A stretch of DNA of 55,493 nt from an uncultured Chitinophagaceae bacterium (GCA_937996595.1 CALKVC010000054.1:1-55493); one strand, 5' to 3'; numbered from the stretch's first letter, positions 1 through 9,912 are shown. Numbers and translations are program-made. The notes: generated from the letters alone by a model not told the origin.

Positions 1-864
1 ATTGATGAAGCAGAAATGGAAATGCTGCGTAACGGGATTGTGGCTGTGGGGGATATCTGCAATAATGCCATAACGGTTCCTCAAAAAATAAAAGGGAATT
101 TAACGTATCATAATTTCATTGAAGCTACCGGTTTTATTCCTGCTGTTGCCGGAAAGAGATTTCAATTGATGCTTGATGTTTTCGGGGAATTTGAAAAATG
201 GCTTCCTGCAAACAGTATTACGCCACATGCTCCTTATTCAGTATCCCCGCCGTTATTTAAACTGTTAAATGAATCAGGTGCTAACCGGTTATTATCGATA
301 CATAACCAGGAAATTGCTGATGAGAATGCTTTATTTGAGAATGGCACCGGTGGTTTGTTGAGCATGTATGGCATGATGGGTATTGATATCTCTTTTTTCA
401 GGCCAACCGGACAATCGGCCCTCCAATCATGGCTGCCGCATTTCAACCGGGAGCAAACACTAATCCTGGTACATAATGTAGCTACATCAGCAAGGGACGT
501 GGAATTTGCCGGTAAGCATGCTTCAGGCTCAGGCATTCAACTGTATTATTGCCTTTGCCCCAATGCCAACCTCTATATCAGCAAAGCATTACCGCAGCTG
601 ACATTGTTTTCAGATTTGCATGAACAGATGGTATTGGGAACAGACAGCCTGGCTTCCAATCAGCAGTTGAGCATACTATCGGAAATGAATACCCTGTTGA
701 AGTTTTTCCCGGCGTTAAAACAAGAATCGCTGTTGATGTGGGCTACCAGCAACGGTGCAAAAGCCCTGGAGATTGATAATAAGTTTGGCAGTTTTGAAAA
801 AGGGAAACAACCCGGAATTGTATTGATAGATGACTCATTTGAAAAGGCATCCAGGCTCTTATAG
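1..864 (+). CDS. Amidohydrolase family protein (deaminase-like), 5'-partial
   Basis: The reading frame is open from base 1, so the true start and the N-terminal metal-binding HxH strand lie outside the window. What remains is the later part of a TIM-barrel metal-dependent hydrolase of the SAH/MTA/aminofutalosine deaminase-like group. Visible metal or catalytic positions are the His of HAPYS (226-228), the His of SIHNQE about 25 residues later, the His of LVHN, and the Asp of GTDSLASN. The C-terminus (FGSFEKGKQPGIVLID) is the usual return to the small beta-sandwich domain of chlorohydrolases. This kind of protein is common in Bacteroidota. The substrate cannot be told from sequence, and a role in menaquinone (futalosine) synthesis is only one possibility. 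It converges on recO. Confidence 0.8.
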   Translation: MDEAEMEMLRNGIVAVGDICNNAITVPQKIKGNLTYHNFIEATGFIPAVAGKRFQLMLDVFGEFEKWLPANSITPHAPYSVSPPLFKLLNESGANRLLSIHNQEIADENALFENGTGGLLSMYGMMGIDISFFRPTGQSALQSWLPHFNREQTLILVHNVATSARDVEFAGKHASGSGIQLYYCLCPNANLYISKALPQLTLFSDLHEQMVLGTDSLASNQQLSILSEMNTLLKFFPALKQESLLMWATSNGAKALEIDNKFGSFEKGKQPGIVLIDDSFEKASRLL

Positions 865-916
865 TTTGATGAAATGGCCGATTAGATAGTAGATGCCGGT
901 TTACACAAAAATATTT

Positions 917-1654
917 TCATGACAGCAGTTCATGTAATACCGGCAAGGTTTTCATTTGCCCGAATTCATGTATGTGCAAGCCATAAAATTCCTGGTATTT
1001 TAAAAGAAGTTCCCTTCGTGTTTGTTTGTTAAGCTTTATATGTTTTAGTTCTTCGGGTAACCTTGTCTTCAATAATTCATCTGTTACCAATGCCTGTGCG
1101 CCACTGATGAAATATGGATGTACGGGTTGACTGCTGATGAATTCACCCTCCTGCAAATCCAGGTAAACCTCTTCACCGGATACCATATTATTGCCAATGC
1201 GGAAGCCAAAAAAATCGGCCAGGTGCAATGAAAAGAAAAGGGCAAAATTTGCAGCAACCGGTTTTTCAGCAGTATCAAGCTGCAATAAGGCGTCTTCACA
1301 AAAATAGAACAGGTTGCTGTTCTGTTCTGGTTGCCTGAGTGTTTTCAACAGCAGTTCAACCATATACAGTGCGATGCCGTTCTTAATAACATCATCCATT
1401 ATATGATGGAATAAATGGGCACGGCTGTATTCTTTGATCCGTTGCAGCGATTTTTGTTCATTGTGGTAAACCTCCATTTCAAGTATGCTGGCCGGTTGAA
1501 ACATGGCAGACCTGTTACCGGTTTTGCGGGCAGACCTGATACCATTTACCAGGTAGGCCTGCGCTCCAAATAATTCTGTAAATACCGTTACTACCAGGCT
1601 GGTTTCACCATATTTCACGGAGCGTAAAACAATCCCTTTGGTTTTAAATATCAT
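917..1654 (-). CDS. recO: DNA repair protein RecO
   Basis: A 245-residue protein of normal RecO length. RecO acts in the cytoplasm in the RecFOR recombination pathway: it displaces SSB and helps load RecA on gapped DNA. The N-terminus (IFKTKGIVLRSVKYGETS) is the typical RecO OB-fold start, followed by the helical C-terminal domain (roughly residues 85-240). The four-Cys zinc cluster of some RecO proteins is absent, which is usual in Bacteroidota. The start ATG at 1652-1654 gives a standard N-terminus. The gene is divergent from the MMPL exporter gene. Confidence 0.93.
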   Translation of the reverse strand: MIFKTKGIVLRSVKYGETSLVVTVFTELFGAQAYLVNGIRSARKTGNRSAMFQPASILEMEVYHNEQKSLQRIKEYSRAHLFHHIMDDVIKNGIALYMVELLLKTLRQPEQNSNLFYFCEDALLQLDTAEKPVAANFALFFSLHLADFFGFRIGNNMVSGEEVYLDLQEGEFISSQPVHPYFISGAQALVTDELLKTRLPEELKHIKLNKQTRRELLLKYQEFYGLHIHEFGQMKTLPVLHELLS

Positions 1655-1713
1655 GCACTATCCCATTATCTGATAAAAATAACCCATGTTTTTTGTTTGC
1701 AAAAGCAAGTTAA

Positions 1714-1728
1714 GGCCTTTGAAAGGCC
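1714..1728. promoter_or_regulatory. 15-bp palindrome upstream of the exporter gene
   Basis: GGCCTTT-G-AAAGGCC is a perfect inverted repeat with a single central base. It lies in the recO/exporter divergent region, about 60 bases before the preferred exporter start. A one-base centre cannot form a hairpin loop easily, so a protein-binding site is more likely than a terminator. The function is inferred only. Confidence 0.25.
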
Positions 1729-1786
1729 AATAACAAGTTCAAATTATCTTTCTTTGCAAAAAAATATTCCTCCGGAACTTAATTTA

Positions 1787-4147
1787 ATGCTTATGTGGCA
1801 AAGCCTCGGAAAATTCGTATTAAGAAACAGGTTTATATTATTGATATTTCTGGCTATTTCAACTGGCATCATGGGATATTTTGCCTCTAAGGTGAAATTG
1901 AGTTATGAGTTTTCCAAAGCGATTCCCACGGATAATCCCCATTACAGGGAATATCTTTCTTTTAAAAAAACATTCGGGGATGACGGCAACCTGCTCGTAA
2001 TCGGTATAAAAACGGGTGAGCTGTTTTCACTTAACAAATTCAGGGCATACCAGCAAATGCAGCAAAGCCTGAAAAAGGTGAATTATGTGGAGGATGTTCT
2101 TGCCATACCCGTAACTGTTATGCTGCAAAAAGACAGCATGGAGGAAAAACTTTCCGCAAAAAGGATATTTCCTGATTCAATTGGTACACAGGGCCAGCTG
2201 GACAGTTGTACGGCGGTTTTTTTTAACCTGCCGTTTTACCGGTCTTTATTATACAATGGTACAAATGCCTACCTGATGGGCGTTCGGATTAATAAGGATA
2301 TACTCAATTCGCCTGGGCGTACCAAAGTGATTGCCGAAATAACTGCTGTGTCAGATACATTTTCAGGCAATACGGGCATTGAAACCCACCTGAGCGGGCT
2401 ACCGCTGATCAGGACAGTTGTGGCAGACAGGATACAAAAAGAAATGCGGTACTTCCTGTTCGGTTCCCTGGGATTGAGCGTGCTGATCCTGATGCTTTTT
2501 TTCCGCTCTGTAAGCACCACGCTGATCTCACTGGCGGTGGTTATCATCGGGGTGGTTTGGACAGTTGGTATCATTTATTTATGCGGGTATAATATAACGT
2601 TACTCACTGCGCTGATACCATCGCTGGTGGTGGTGATAGGGATTCCCAATTGTATTTATTTTATCAATAAATACCATAGTTCCTGGTTGCTGAATGCAGG
2701 CACCAATCCGGCGGAGAGAAAAAATATTTCATTGGTGAACATGGTAAGCAAAATGGGTATCATCACCTTGTTCTGCAACCTTACGGCAGCCATCGGTTTT
2801 GCAGTATTTGCACTTACGAAAAGCGCCATCTTAAAGGAGTTTGGGGTAGTGGCAGGTATCAGCATCATGATCATCTTTGTGGTATCATTTATCTTGCTGC
2901 CTGCCGTGCTCAGCTATCTGCCTTCACCTGGTGTAAGGCAGCTACGTTACCTGAATAACCGCTGGATCACCGCCTTCCTCACTAAAATAGAGTTTTGGGC
3001 TTTTAAACATAAGAAAATGGTGCTGGGCATAACATCGCTGGCTATCATCGTATCAGTGGCGGGCATGTTCAGGCTGAAATCTGAAGGGCATATTGTGGAT
3101 GATTTGCCAAAAACCGATAAGGTATATACTGACCTGCTGTTTTTTGAAAAACATTTCAAAGGGGTGATGCCGCTTGAAATAATAATAGATACGAAGAAAA
3201 GAAACGGTTTAACAGGTATGCGGGCATTGGAAGTGTATGAGAAGGTTGATTCATTGGCGCAGTATATAAGTGCCAGGCCTGAAATGAACAGGCCCCTGTC
3301 GGTGGCCGAAGGTTTGAAATTTGCCAAGCAGGGTTTTTATGAAAATGATTCAACCCAGTACCTGATGCCAAACAGCTTCGACGGCTCATTTGTGGCGGAA
3401 TACCTGCGCCCATCCCGTAAAGACAGCGGAAAAGCGAATAATTTTTCACGGATGCTGAATTCGTTCATTGACAGCGGGAAACAGCGTACACGCATTAGTG
3501 TTAGTATGGCGGATGTGGGTACCCGGAAATTACCTGAAATACTGGCAGGCATCAGGCAACGGGCGGATGAACTGTTTGATTCATCCAAACAGAAGGTTGT
3601 ACTTACGGGTACCAGCATCACTTTCCTGGAAGGCAGCCGGTTTATCATCAATGGGTTGGGGGAAAGCATTTTCTGGGCTTTCCTGCTAATCGCTTTATGT
3701 ATGTTATACCTGTTCAGGTCTGTGCGCATTTTAGTATGTTCCTTATTGCCAAATATCATACCGCTGATTGTTACGGCCGGTATCATGGGATGGGCCGGGG
3801 TTCCGCTAAAGCCGTCTACGGTGCTGATATTCAGTGTGGCGCTTGGCATTGCAGTAGACATCACCATCAGGTTCCTGGTAAATTATAAGCAGGACCTTTC
3901 TTTACACAACAATGATATTGCCGCAACGGTTAAAAGCACGGTGCAGCAAACCGGCCTCAGTATAGTATATACATCACTGGTGTTAACGGCTGGCTTTATA
4001 ATCTTTTGTGCCAGCAGTTTTGGCGGAACATTTGCATTGGGTTGGCTAACATCAGTGACTTTATTTGCAGCAACAATCACCAACCTGCTGTTGTTACCGG
4101 TATTATTACTTGTGCTAAACAGGCAAAAGAGCAGAAAAGCAATATAG
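1787..4147 (+). CDS. MMPL/RND family transporter
   Basis: About 786 residues with the two-fold RND layout: one N-terminal membrane helix (FILLIFLAIS), a periplasmic domain, a five-helix block, then a second helix, periplasmic domain and helix block ending in a run of Leu. Such proteins export lipids or hydrophobic compounds across the inner membrane by proton motive force. The substrate here is unknown. The frame is open from a TTG at 1697, but that extension is polar, unlike the family, and would contain the palindrome at 1714-1728. The ATG at 1787 (or 1793, giving MWQSLGKFVLRN) matches the usual N-terminus. It is a single gene between divergent recO and the SusC operon, with no partner membrane-fusion or outer-membrane gene nearby. 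Confidence 0.85.
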   Translation: MLMWQSLGKFVLRNRFILLIFLAISTGIMGYFASKVKLSYEFSKAIPTDNPHYREYLSFKKTFGDDGNLLVIGIKTGELFSLNKFRAYQQMQQSLKKVNYVEDVLAIPVTVMLQKDSMEEKLSAKRIFPDSIGTQGQLDSCTAVFFNLPFYRSLLYNGTNAYLMGVRINKDILNSPGRTKVIAEITAVSDTFSGNTGIETHLSGLPLIRTVVADRIQKEMRYFLFGSLGLSVLILMLFFRSVSTTLISLAVVIIGVVWTVGIIYLCGYNITLLTALIPSLVVVIGIPNCIYFINKYHSSWLLNAGTNPAERKNISLVNMVSKMGIITLFCNLTAAIGFAVFALTKSAILKEFGVVAGISIMIIFVVSFILLPAVLSYLPSPGVRQLRYLNNRWITAFLTKIEFWAFKHKKMVLGITSLAIIVSVAGMFRLKSEGHIVDDLPKTDKVYTDLLFFEKHFKGVMPLEIIIDTKKRNGLTGMRALEVYEKVDSLAQYISARPEMNRPLSVAEGLKFAKQGFYENDSTQYLMPNSFDGSFVAEYLRPSRKDSGKANNFSRMLNSFIDSGKQRTRISVSMADVGTRKLPEILAGIRQRADELFDSSKQKVVLTGTSITFLEGSRFIINGLGESIFWAFLLIALCMLYLFRSVRILVCSLLPNIIPLIVTAGIMGWAGVPLKPSTVLIFSVALGIAVDITIRFLVNYKQDLSLHNNDIAATVKSTVQQTGLSIVYTSLVLTAGFIIFCASSFGGTFALGWLTSVTLFAATITNLLLLPVLLLVLNRQKSRKAI

Positions 4148-4228
4148 TTTCAATATATTCGTTTAGCGCTGTATTCCTGATGAAACCCATGCTAAATGCA
4201 GCATATGGGTAAAGAAACATGTCAGTAA

Positions 4229-4262
4229 TTTGAAGAATCTTAGATATTCTGATATATATTTG
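4229..4262 (+). promoter_or_regulatory. Bacteroidota-type promoter of the SusC operon
   Basis: TTTG at 4229-4232, a 22-base spacer, then TATATTTG at 4255-4262 fit the Bacteroidota primary-sigma consensus (TTTG / TAnnTTTG). The -7 box ends 20 bases before the SusC ATG. Confidence 0.6.
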
Positions 4263-4282
4263 TCGCAAAAACCAAACTACAA

Positions 4283-7200
4283 ATGAGAAAAACTATCTTA
4301 ACCCTGGCCATAGCCATGGCATTTATGCTGGGTGCTACTGCACAGGACCGTACAATCAGCGGGCGTGTAGTGAATGATAAGGAAGCGCCTATGGAAGGGG
4401 TTTCCGTGATGCCTTCTGACGGTAAATCCGGTACACAAACAGATAAAAACGGAAACTATAGTCTTACTGTTTCTCCCGCAGCCAAAACCCTCATCTTCAG
4501 TTATGTGAATTTTGAAACGGTTACCAGGGCCATCGGTAAACTGGCCACATTAAATGTAACGATGCAGTCATCAGACACCAGGCTGGAAGAGGTAGTGGTA
4601 GTAGGTTATGGTGTTCAGCAGAAGAAAGCATTTACCGGATCGGCTTCAAAAGTAGATGTAAAAGAATTTGCTACGCTGGTTACTCCTTCTGTTGATAAGC
4701 AGTTGGCAGGAAGGGCCGCCGGTGTTAATGTGAATAACAGCAGTGGTTTGGTGAATGCACCAGCCAGGATACGTATCCGCGGAACCAATTCAATTTCGCA
4801 GGGTAATTCACCGTTGATCATTGTAGATGGGGTACCTGTTACCACCGGAAACCTGGCCATATCAACCAATTCAAATGCATTGGGAGATGTTAATCCGGAT
4901 GATATTGAAAGTATTGATGTGCTAAAGGATGGATCTGCAACGGCCATATATGGTTCAAGGGCAGCTAATGGAGTAATATTGATCACTACAAAGAAAGGTA
5001 CTAAAGGCCGCACTTCGGTAACGTATAGTGGTGTTGTTGGTTATAGCAGCCCCATGCAGAAATTTGATGTGCTGAATGCATCCCAGTTTGTGGCCATCGC
5101 CAATGAAAAATTCACCAATGCAGGCGCTTTACCGGTTGCCAGGCTTGATGCAGCAGGTACAAATACCAACTGGCAGGATAATGTGTTTGTGAACAATGCG
5201 CTTTCCACATCCCACACCATCGGTATTTCGGGTGGCAGCGAAAGCACCAGTTTTTTCCTTTCGCTGAACTATGCTGAAAACAGGGGTATTATCCGAACTA
5301 ATAAGAATACAGCATACAGGATAAGGGCCAATATTGAAAACCAGACAAGCAAATGGCTGAAAATAAGTAATAACCTGGCCGTTTCCCGCCAGAATGACTT
5401 TGACCAGAATAATGGTACCAATGCCTTAAGTGGCGCTATAGTAGGCGCTATCAGGGCTTTGCCCAATGTGCCTATTTACAGCACAACCCATCCAACCGGG
5501 TATAATATTGCACCTACAGCCAATGCATTGGGTGCAGGGCCTAACCTGAGGACCATTGATGATAACTATACCAATATCGCTTTTGTACTTGACAAGAATA
5601 AATTCCAGTCAGACAAATACAGGATAATCAATACAACTTTTGCTGAATTGACACTTGCAAAAGGATTAAAAACACATCACCAGTTGGGCATTGATTATTT
5701 TACAGATAACAGCCTGCTCATTTACGATCCAAGGCATGGTGATGGAGCTTCTTCAAACGGGATTATCCAGCAGGGGCAACAAAATATCCTGAATACAAAT
5801 ATTCAGAATTACTTAAATTATAATTTTTCTGCAAAAGGTAATAATGTATACGTAACTGTTGGTCATGAAATTCAGCAAACCACTTCCAGGTTCTTCCAGG
5901 CCCAGGGAGTAAATATTGCAGACTTGTTTTACCTGAAAGAAAATGTGATATCAAATTCTGCAGTTACCCAAAGCATATTTGGTAATTATACAAAAGATGC
6001 ACTAGAATCTTATTTTGGCAGGCTTAATTATGACTATAAAGGAAAATACTTCATTCAGGGAAGTTACAGGATTGACGGTCAGTCATCCCTGGCAAACGGG
6101 AAAAAATATGGTACATTCCCGGGAGCTTCCATAGGTTGGAGGCTTGTACAGGAAAAATTCTGGAAATCAGTTCCATTCCTGCAAAAGAATGTATCTGAAT
6201 TCAAGATTAAAGCATCCTATGCTACTGTCGGTAACAGGCTGGGTGGCTTTCCTTATCTGAGTACGTTTGGAAGCAGGCCTTATGGAAATGTAAGCGGTAT
6301 CGCAGTAGCATTGATAGGTAACCCTGATTTGCAGTGGGAACAAAGCAAGAAATATGATATCGGTTTTGAACTTGGTTTGCTGAATAACAGGATCAATATC
6401 ACTTTCGATTATTTTAAAAACGACCTGGATAACCTGGTATTAGCTGTTCCCCAGCCATTTAGCATGGGCGTTCCTTTAAACCAGATCAACCAGAATATCG
6501 GAAGGGTTCAGAATAAAGGCGTAGAACTTACCTTTAATGCAACCGTGGTACGTAAACAAGATTTTGAATGGAATTTCAACTTCAATTACACACATGTGAA
6601 GAATAAGATTGTTTCATTGTATTCAATCGCTGGCATTCCGGTAACAGAAATTTTCCCAAGCAATTATAATATCAACCGGGTAGGCGAGTCTATCAACTCT
6701 ATTTTCGGTTATGAATTTGCTGGCGTAAATTCCGGTAACGGAAACCCGGTTTATTATAATGCAGCTGGTCAACTGGTACAACGTAATATACAGACCGGCG
6801 GTTACCATTTTGCCAATTCCATGAGCGATCCTACTTTGGGAGCAGCCACTTCATTAACTAATGCGGATAAGAAAATACTTGGCAGCGCACAGCCAACAGA
6901 TTTTGGTGCATTTACCAACACTTTTTCATACAAAGGGTTTGAACTGGATGTCATGTTCAGGTATCAGTCTGGCAACAAGATTATAAATATCACCCGCCAG
7001 GAAGTATTGTTAAACCAGCGTTTCGCCAATAGCGGAACAGAAATACTGAACAGGTGGACAACACCCGGACAAATCACAGATGTTCCCAAATTATGGTATG
7101 CACAGGATGCTGTTATTAACCAGAACCTGGAAACAATTTCCCGGTTTGTGGAAGACGGCAAATTCCTTCGCCTGCAGAATATAGTTTTAAGTTATAATGT

Positions 7201-7393
7201 AGATTCCAAGAAGTTAAAAGACATTTCCAACAATGCTATCAAGAGCGCCCGTTTCTTCATCCAGGCACAGAATGTGCATGTATGGACCAAGTACCGCGGC
7301 ATAGATCCTGAAGCATACAGCGAAGACGGACAGGATAACAATATTTCACCGCAGGTGAGAAACATGTCTATCGGTGTTACATTGGGCTTATAA
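4283..7393 (+). CDS. SusC/RagA-family TonB-linked outer membrane protein
   Basis: A 1036-residue outer membrane transporter. Order: Sec signal peptide (residues 1-20, ending GATAQ), a carboxypeptidase-regulatory-like beta-sandwich (about 24-105), the junction LEEVVVVGYGVQQKK, a TonB plug domain (about 115-235, including the DGSATAIYGSRAANGVILI signature near its end), then a 22-strand-type beta-barrel to the C-terminus. It imports a bulky ligand held by its SusD partner, energised by TonB-ExbBD. It heads a three-gene operon with the SusD gene 28 bases downstream. No glycoside hydrolase, sulfatase, peptidase or SusR/ECF regulator adjoins it, so the ligand cannot be guessed. Confidence 0.95.
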   Translation: MRKTILTLAIAMAFMLGATAQDRTISGRVVNDKEAPMEGVSVMPSDGKSGTQTDKNGNYSLTVSPAAKTLIFSYVNFETVTRAIGKLATLNVTMQSSDTRLEEVVVVGYGVQQKKAFTGSASKVDVKEFATLVTPSVDKQLAGRAAGVNVNNSSGLVNAPARIRIRGTNSISQGNSPLIIVDGVPVTTGNLAISTNSNALGDVNPDDIESIDVLKDGSATAIYGSRAANGVILITTKKGTKGRTSVTYSGVVGYSSPMQKFDVLNASQFVAIANEKFTNAGALPVARLDAAGTNTNWQDNVFVNNALSTSHTIGISGGSESTSFFLSLNYAENRGIIRTNKNTAYRIRANIENQTSKWLKISNNLAVSRQNDFDQNNGTNALSGAIVGAIRALPNVPIYSTTHPTGYNIAPTANALGAGPNLRTIDDNYTNIAFVLDKNKFQSDKYRIINTTFAELTLAKGLKTHHQLGIDYFTDNSLLIYDPRHGDGASSNGIIQQGQQNILNTNIQNYLNYNFSAKGNNVYVTVGHEIQQTTSRFFQAQGVNIADLFYLKENVISNSAVTQSIFGNYTKDALESYFGRLNYDYKGKYFIQGSYRIDGQSSLANGKKYGTFPGASIGWRLVQEKFWKSVPFLQKNVSEFKIKASYATVGNRLGGFPYLSTFGSRPYGNVSGIAVALIGNPDLQWEQSKKYDIGFELGLLNNRINITFDYFKNDLDNLVLAVPQPFSMGVPLNQINQNIGRVQNKGVELTFNATVVRKQDFEWNFNFNYTHVKNKIVSLYSIAGIPVTEIFPSNYNINRVGESINSIFGYEFAGVNSGNGNPVYYNAAGQLVQRNIQTGGYHFANSMSDPTLGAATSLTNADKKILGSAQPTDFGAFTNTFSYKGFELDVMFRYQSGNKIINITRQEVLLNQRFANSGTEILNRWTTPGQITDVPKLWYAQDAVINQNLETISRFVEDGKFLRLQNIVLSYNVDSKKLKDISNNAIKSARFFIQAQNVHVWTKYRGIDPEAYSEDGQDNNISPQVRNMSIGVTLGL

Positions 7394-7421
7394 TTAATTA
7401 AAACTATTAATAAACTATATC

Positions 7422-9035
7422 ATGAAATACTTTCAGAAATTATTTTTAGTCTCTGTTTTACTTACCGGCCTCCTGTTTACCGGTTGTAAAAGCAAACTGG
7501 ACCTGGCGCCATTCAACCAGTTTGACGCCAATTCCGCATTTACTTCCCCGGAAAGGTGCCTGCTGGCGCTTAATGGCGTGTATGATGCCGCACAAAGTGG
7601 TGTGTATGATCCATTGAACGGTTCAGCCACTGTAGACAGGGGTTATCCATTTGGTGCTGCGGCCGTTGAACAGCAGGATATGCGTGGTGAGGACATGGTA
7701 AACGTGGCCACTTTTTACCAGGTTACCTATTTCGGCACCTATTCTCCCACAACACCGAATAATGTGAACATGTGGAAAGAATTGTATGCTGTTATCAATA
7801 AGGCGAATATTTCCATCAACGGGTTCAGGGGTGCCAATCTTAATGGTGTGCTTACAGCTACACTTGCTAACCAGTATGAAGCGGAATGCCGTTTTTTAAG
7901 GGCCATGTCACACCATGAATTGCTGATACACTTTGCCCGTCCGTATGCTGACGGTGCTGGTTCTGCATTGGGTGTGCCATACAGGGATTATCCTATCAAC
8001 AATCCGGCAGATGTGGAATTTGCTAAAACCAAACCAAGGGAATCGGTGGGTGATTGTTATACAAAAATGCTGGCTGATCTTGATTATGCAGAAGCAAACC
8101 TCCCGGCAACCGGCTTAAATTACAGGGCTACCAAAGCAGCAGCCATTGCTTTGAAGATGCGCATCAAACTGCACAAAGGAGATTGGGCTGGTGTAATAAC
8201 AGAAGGTAATAAGATAATTCCAGCTACCATCGACCCGCAAAACTGGACATCCGTGGTAAGCCAGGTGGGCGGATGGGTTATGACGTCTGCTGTTGATGGA
8301 CCGTTTACCAATAATGCATCAACCGAATGTGTGTTTTCTATTAAAAACGACCCGATAGATAACCCGGGTACGAATGCTTCTTTGCCAAGGATGTATAGTT
8401 TCAGCAGCGCTTCCGGTGGCAGGGGATTGGTTTCTATCAGCCCGATTGTATGGAATTTACCTGAATGGACCTGTGGAGATAAGCGTAAGACAGCCTTATA
8501 TACCAATGGTACCAGCAATACAGGTGTTGTTACAAAATTCACTACCAAGTATAAGGATGCCGTTACCCAGTCTGACTGGACTCCTTATATCAGGTATCCT
8601 GAAATTTTACTGATGCAGGCAGAAGCAGAAGCTTGGAACAGCGCTACCGTATCTCAAAGGGCAATCGACCTGCTGAATACAGTAAGGAACAGGGCATTGG
8701 CAAATCCACTAACGGAAACGTATACACTGGCATCATTTGCCGGAAAGAACGACCTGATAAATGCCGTGCTGAAAGAAAGAAGGATAGAATTTTTGGCAGA
8801 AGGTAAACGCTGGGGTGATATCCATCGCCTGGTGCTTGACCCGGTTTTTGGAACAGGCGGTATTCCTGCCAAGATGCCTAACGGGTTTTCTAATGTGGGT
8901 GCTTTTGTTTGTGCAGGAGCTGTACCGGCAACCGGCGTACCGGCCATACCGTATTCAGATTACAGGTTCTTATGGCCAATTCCCCAGCAGGAGCGCAATA
9001 CAAATCCAATTATAGATCAAAACCCGGGATATTAA
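7422..9035 (+). CDS. SusD/RagB-family nutrient-binding outer membrane lipoprotein
   Basis: A 537-residue lipoprotein. The signal peptide ends in a lipobox with Cys22 (LLFTGC). The N-terminal SusD-like TPR region contains the typical YEAECRFLRAMSHHELL stretch, and the C-terminal SusD/RagB region includes YPEILLMQAEAEAW and KERRIEFLAEGKRWGD. The protein caps the preceding SusC barrel on the cell surface and binds the ligand. The C-terminus (IPQQERNTNPIIDQNPGY) is typical of intact family members, so the gene looks complete. Confidence 0.95.
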   Translation: MKYFQKLFLVSVLLTGLLFTGCKSKLDLAPFNQFDANSAFTSPERCLLALNGVYDAAQSGVYDPLNGSATVDRGYPFGAAAVEQQDMRGEDMVNVATFYQVTYFGTYSPTTPNNVNMWKELYAVINKANISINGFRGANLNGVLTATLANQYEAECRFLRAMSHHELLIHFARPYADGAGSALGVPYRDYPINNPADVEFAKTKPRESVGDCYTKMLADLDYAEANLPATGLNYRATKAAAIALKMRIKLHKGDWAGVITEGNKIIPATIDPQNWTSVVSQVGGWVMTSAVDGPFTNNASTECVFSIKNDPIDNPGTNASLPRMYSFSSASGGRGLVSISPIVWNLPEWTCGDKRKTALYTNGTSNTGVVTKFTTKYKDAVTQSDWTPYIRYPEILLMQAEAEAWNSATVSQRAIDLLNTVRNRALANPLTETYTLASFAGKNDLINAVLKERRIEFLAEGKRWGDIHRLVLDPVFGTGGIPAKMPNGFSNVGAFVCAGAVPATGVPAIPYSDYRFLWPIPQQERNTNPIIDQNPGY

Positions 9036-9055
9036 TCATTATAAAATCAATCAAG

Positions 9056-9835
9056 ATGATGAAACAATATATAGTACTTGCATTGGGTAGTTTCGTATTA
9101 CTGTCAGGATGCAAAAAGGCAACCAACCTGACAGGGCCGGCTGATAAGAGCATGGCTTATGTTTCTTTCACCAATGTGAATGCCAATGGAAAAACGGTGG
9201 ATGTATATGTTGATGATGTGTTATTGAATACTGCTGCTGCCGTTGGGCCCAACGGAACCGTTACGGGAACCTACCTGGGTGTTTACCCTGGTGACCGTTT
9301 CCTGGAAGTGAAGGACAATGCTTCATCTGCTACTTATTATCATTCAAATAATATTAAAGTAGCGGGTGGAAATGCATATGCCTATTTCATTTACGATACA
9401 TTGAAAACAGGCCGTTTTAAAGGGATTCTGTTAAATGCCGACAGGAAGATTAATCCGGCAAGCGCCACTTCAAAAGTAAGGTTCCTGAACCTGTCGCCCA
9501 AAGCGCCAGCATTTGATGTATGGTTTGTAAGGAGGGTTGCTGCCGTTGCAAAAGACAGCCTGAAGGTATTTTCAGCAGTGCCATCCTTAACTTCAGTAGC
9601 TGCGCCGGATGCTACCGCTTTGTCTGCTTACACTGATATAGCGTCCAACGAGGCTGCCGGTGCATCAGCGCCCGGTTCAGGGGTTACTGATTATATCATC
9701 AGGATAAAACTGGCAGGAACCAATACCATTGTTTCTTCCACCGCTGCAACCACTATTGTTAACGGAAGGGCCTATACGATTTTTGCCAGGGGGCTTTATC
9801 CGTCTTCTGCACTTACATTATACCTGACCAATTAA
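9056..9835 (+). CDS. DUF4397 domain-containing lipoprotein
   Basis: A 259-residue lipoprotein with lipobox Cys19 (VLLSGC). Two immunoglobulin-like repeats follow: YVSFTNVNANGKTVDVYVDD and, later, KVRFLNLSPKAPAFDVWFV. Both have the 'F-N-sp-..-vDV' pattern of DUF4397. The frame is open further upstream into the SusD gene, but ATG at 9056 (or 9059) gives a normal lipoprotein signal peptide only 20 bases after the SusD stop. Its place as third gene in a SusC-SusD operon suggests an accessory surface lipoprotein, perhaps an extra ligand-binding subunit. No biochemical function is known to me. Confidence 0.85.
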   Translation: MMKQYIVLALGSFVLLSGCKKATNLTGPADKSMAYVSFTNVNANGKTVDVYVDDVLLNTAAAVGPNGTVTGTYLGVYPGDRFLEVKDNASSATYYHSNNIKVAGGNAYAYFIYDTLKTGRFKGILLNADRKINPASATSKVRFLNLSPKAPAFDVWFVRRVAAVAKDSLKVFSAVPSLTSVAAPDATALSAYTDIASNEAAGASAPGSGVTDYIIRIKLAGTNTIVSSTAATTIVNGRAYTIFARGLYPSSALTLYLTN

Positions 9836-9859
9836 TGAGATTCATTCAATAAAATAATA

Positions 9860-9887
9860 AACCGGGCCTTAGCGCCCGGTTTTTTTT
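9860..9887. terminator. Rho-independent terminator, SusC operon
   Basis: AACCGGGC (9860-9867), loop CTTAGC, GCCCGGTT (9874-9881), followed by a run of T to 9887. It sits 24 bases after the DUF4397 stop. The left flank is A-rich (AAAATAAT), so it may also terminate the convergent gene at 9913-11058. Confidence 0.85.
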
Positions 9888-9912
9888 GTTCAATTTCTAA
9901 ATCAGGATGAAT

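Noticed and set aside
3337..3867. 176-codon minus-strand frame inside the MMPL exporter gene
   Set aside because: Opposite a well-supported membrane-protein gene; no recognisable motif or start signal.
4186..4209. Imperfect hairpin CCCATGCT / AGCATATGGG between the exporter and SusC genes
   Set aside because: There is a two-base bulge, no T-run follows, and it lies upstream of the SusC promoter. Too weak to call a terminator.
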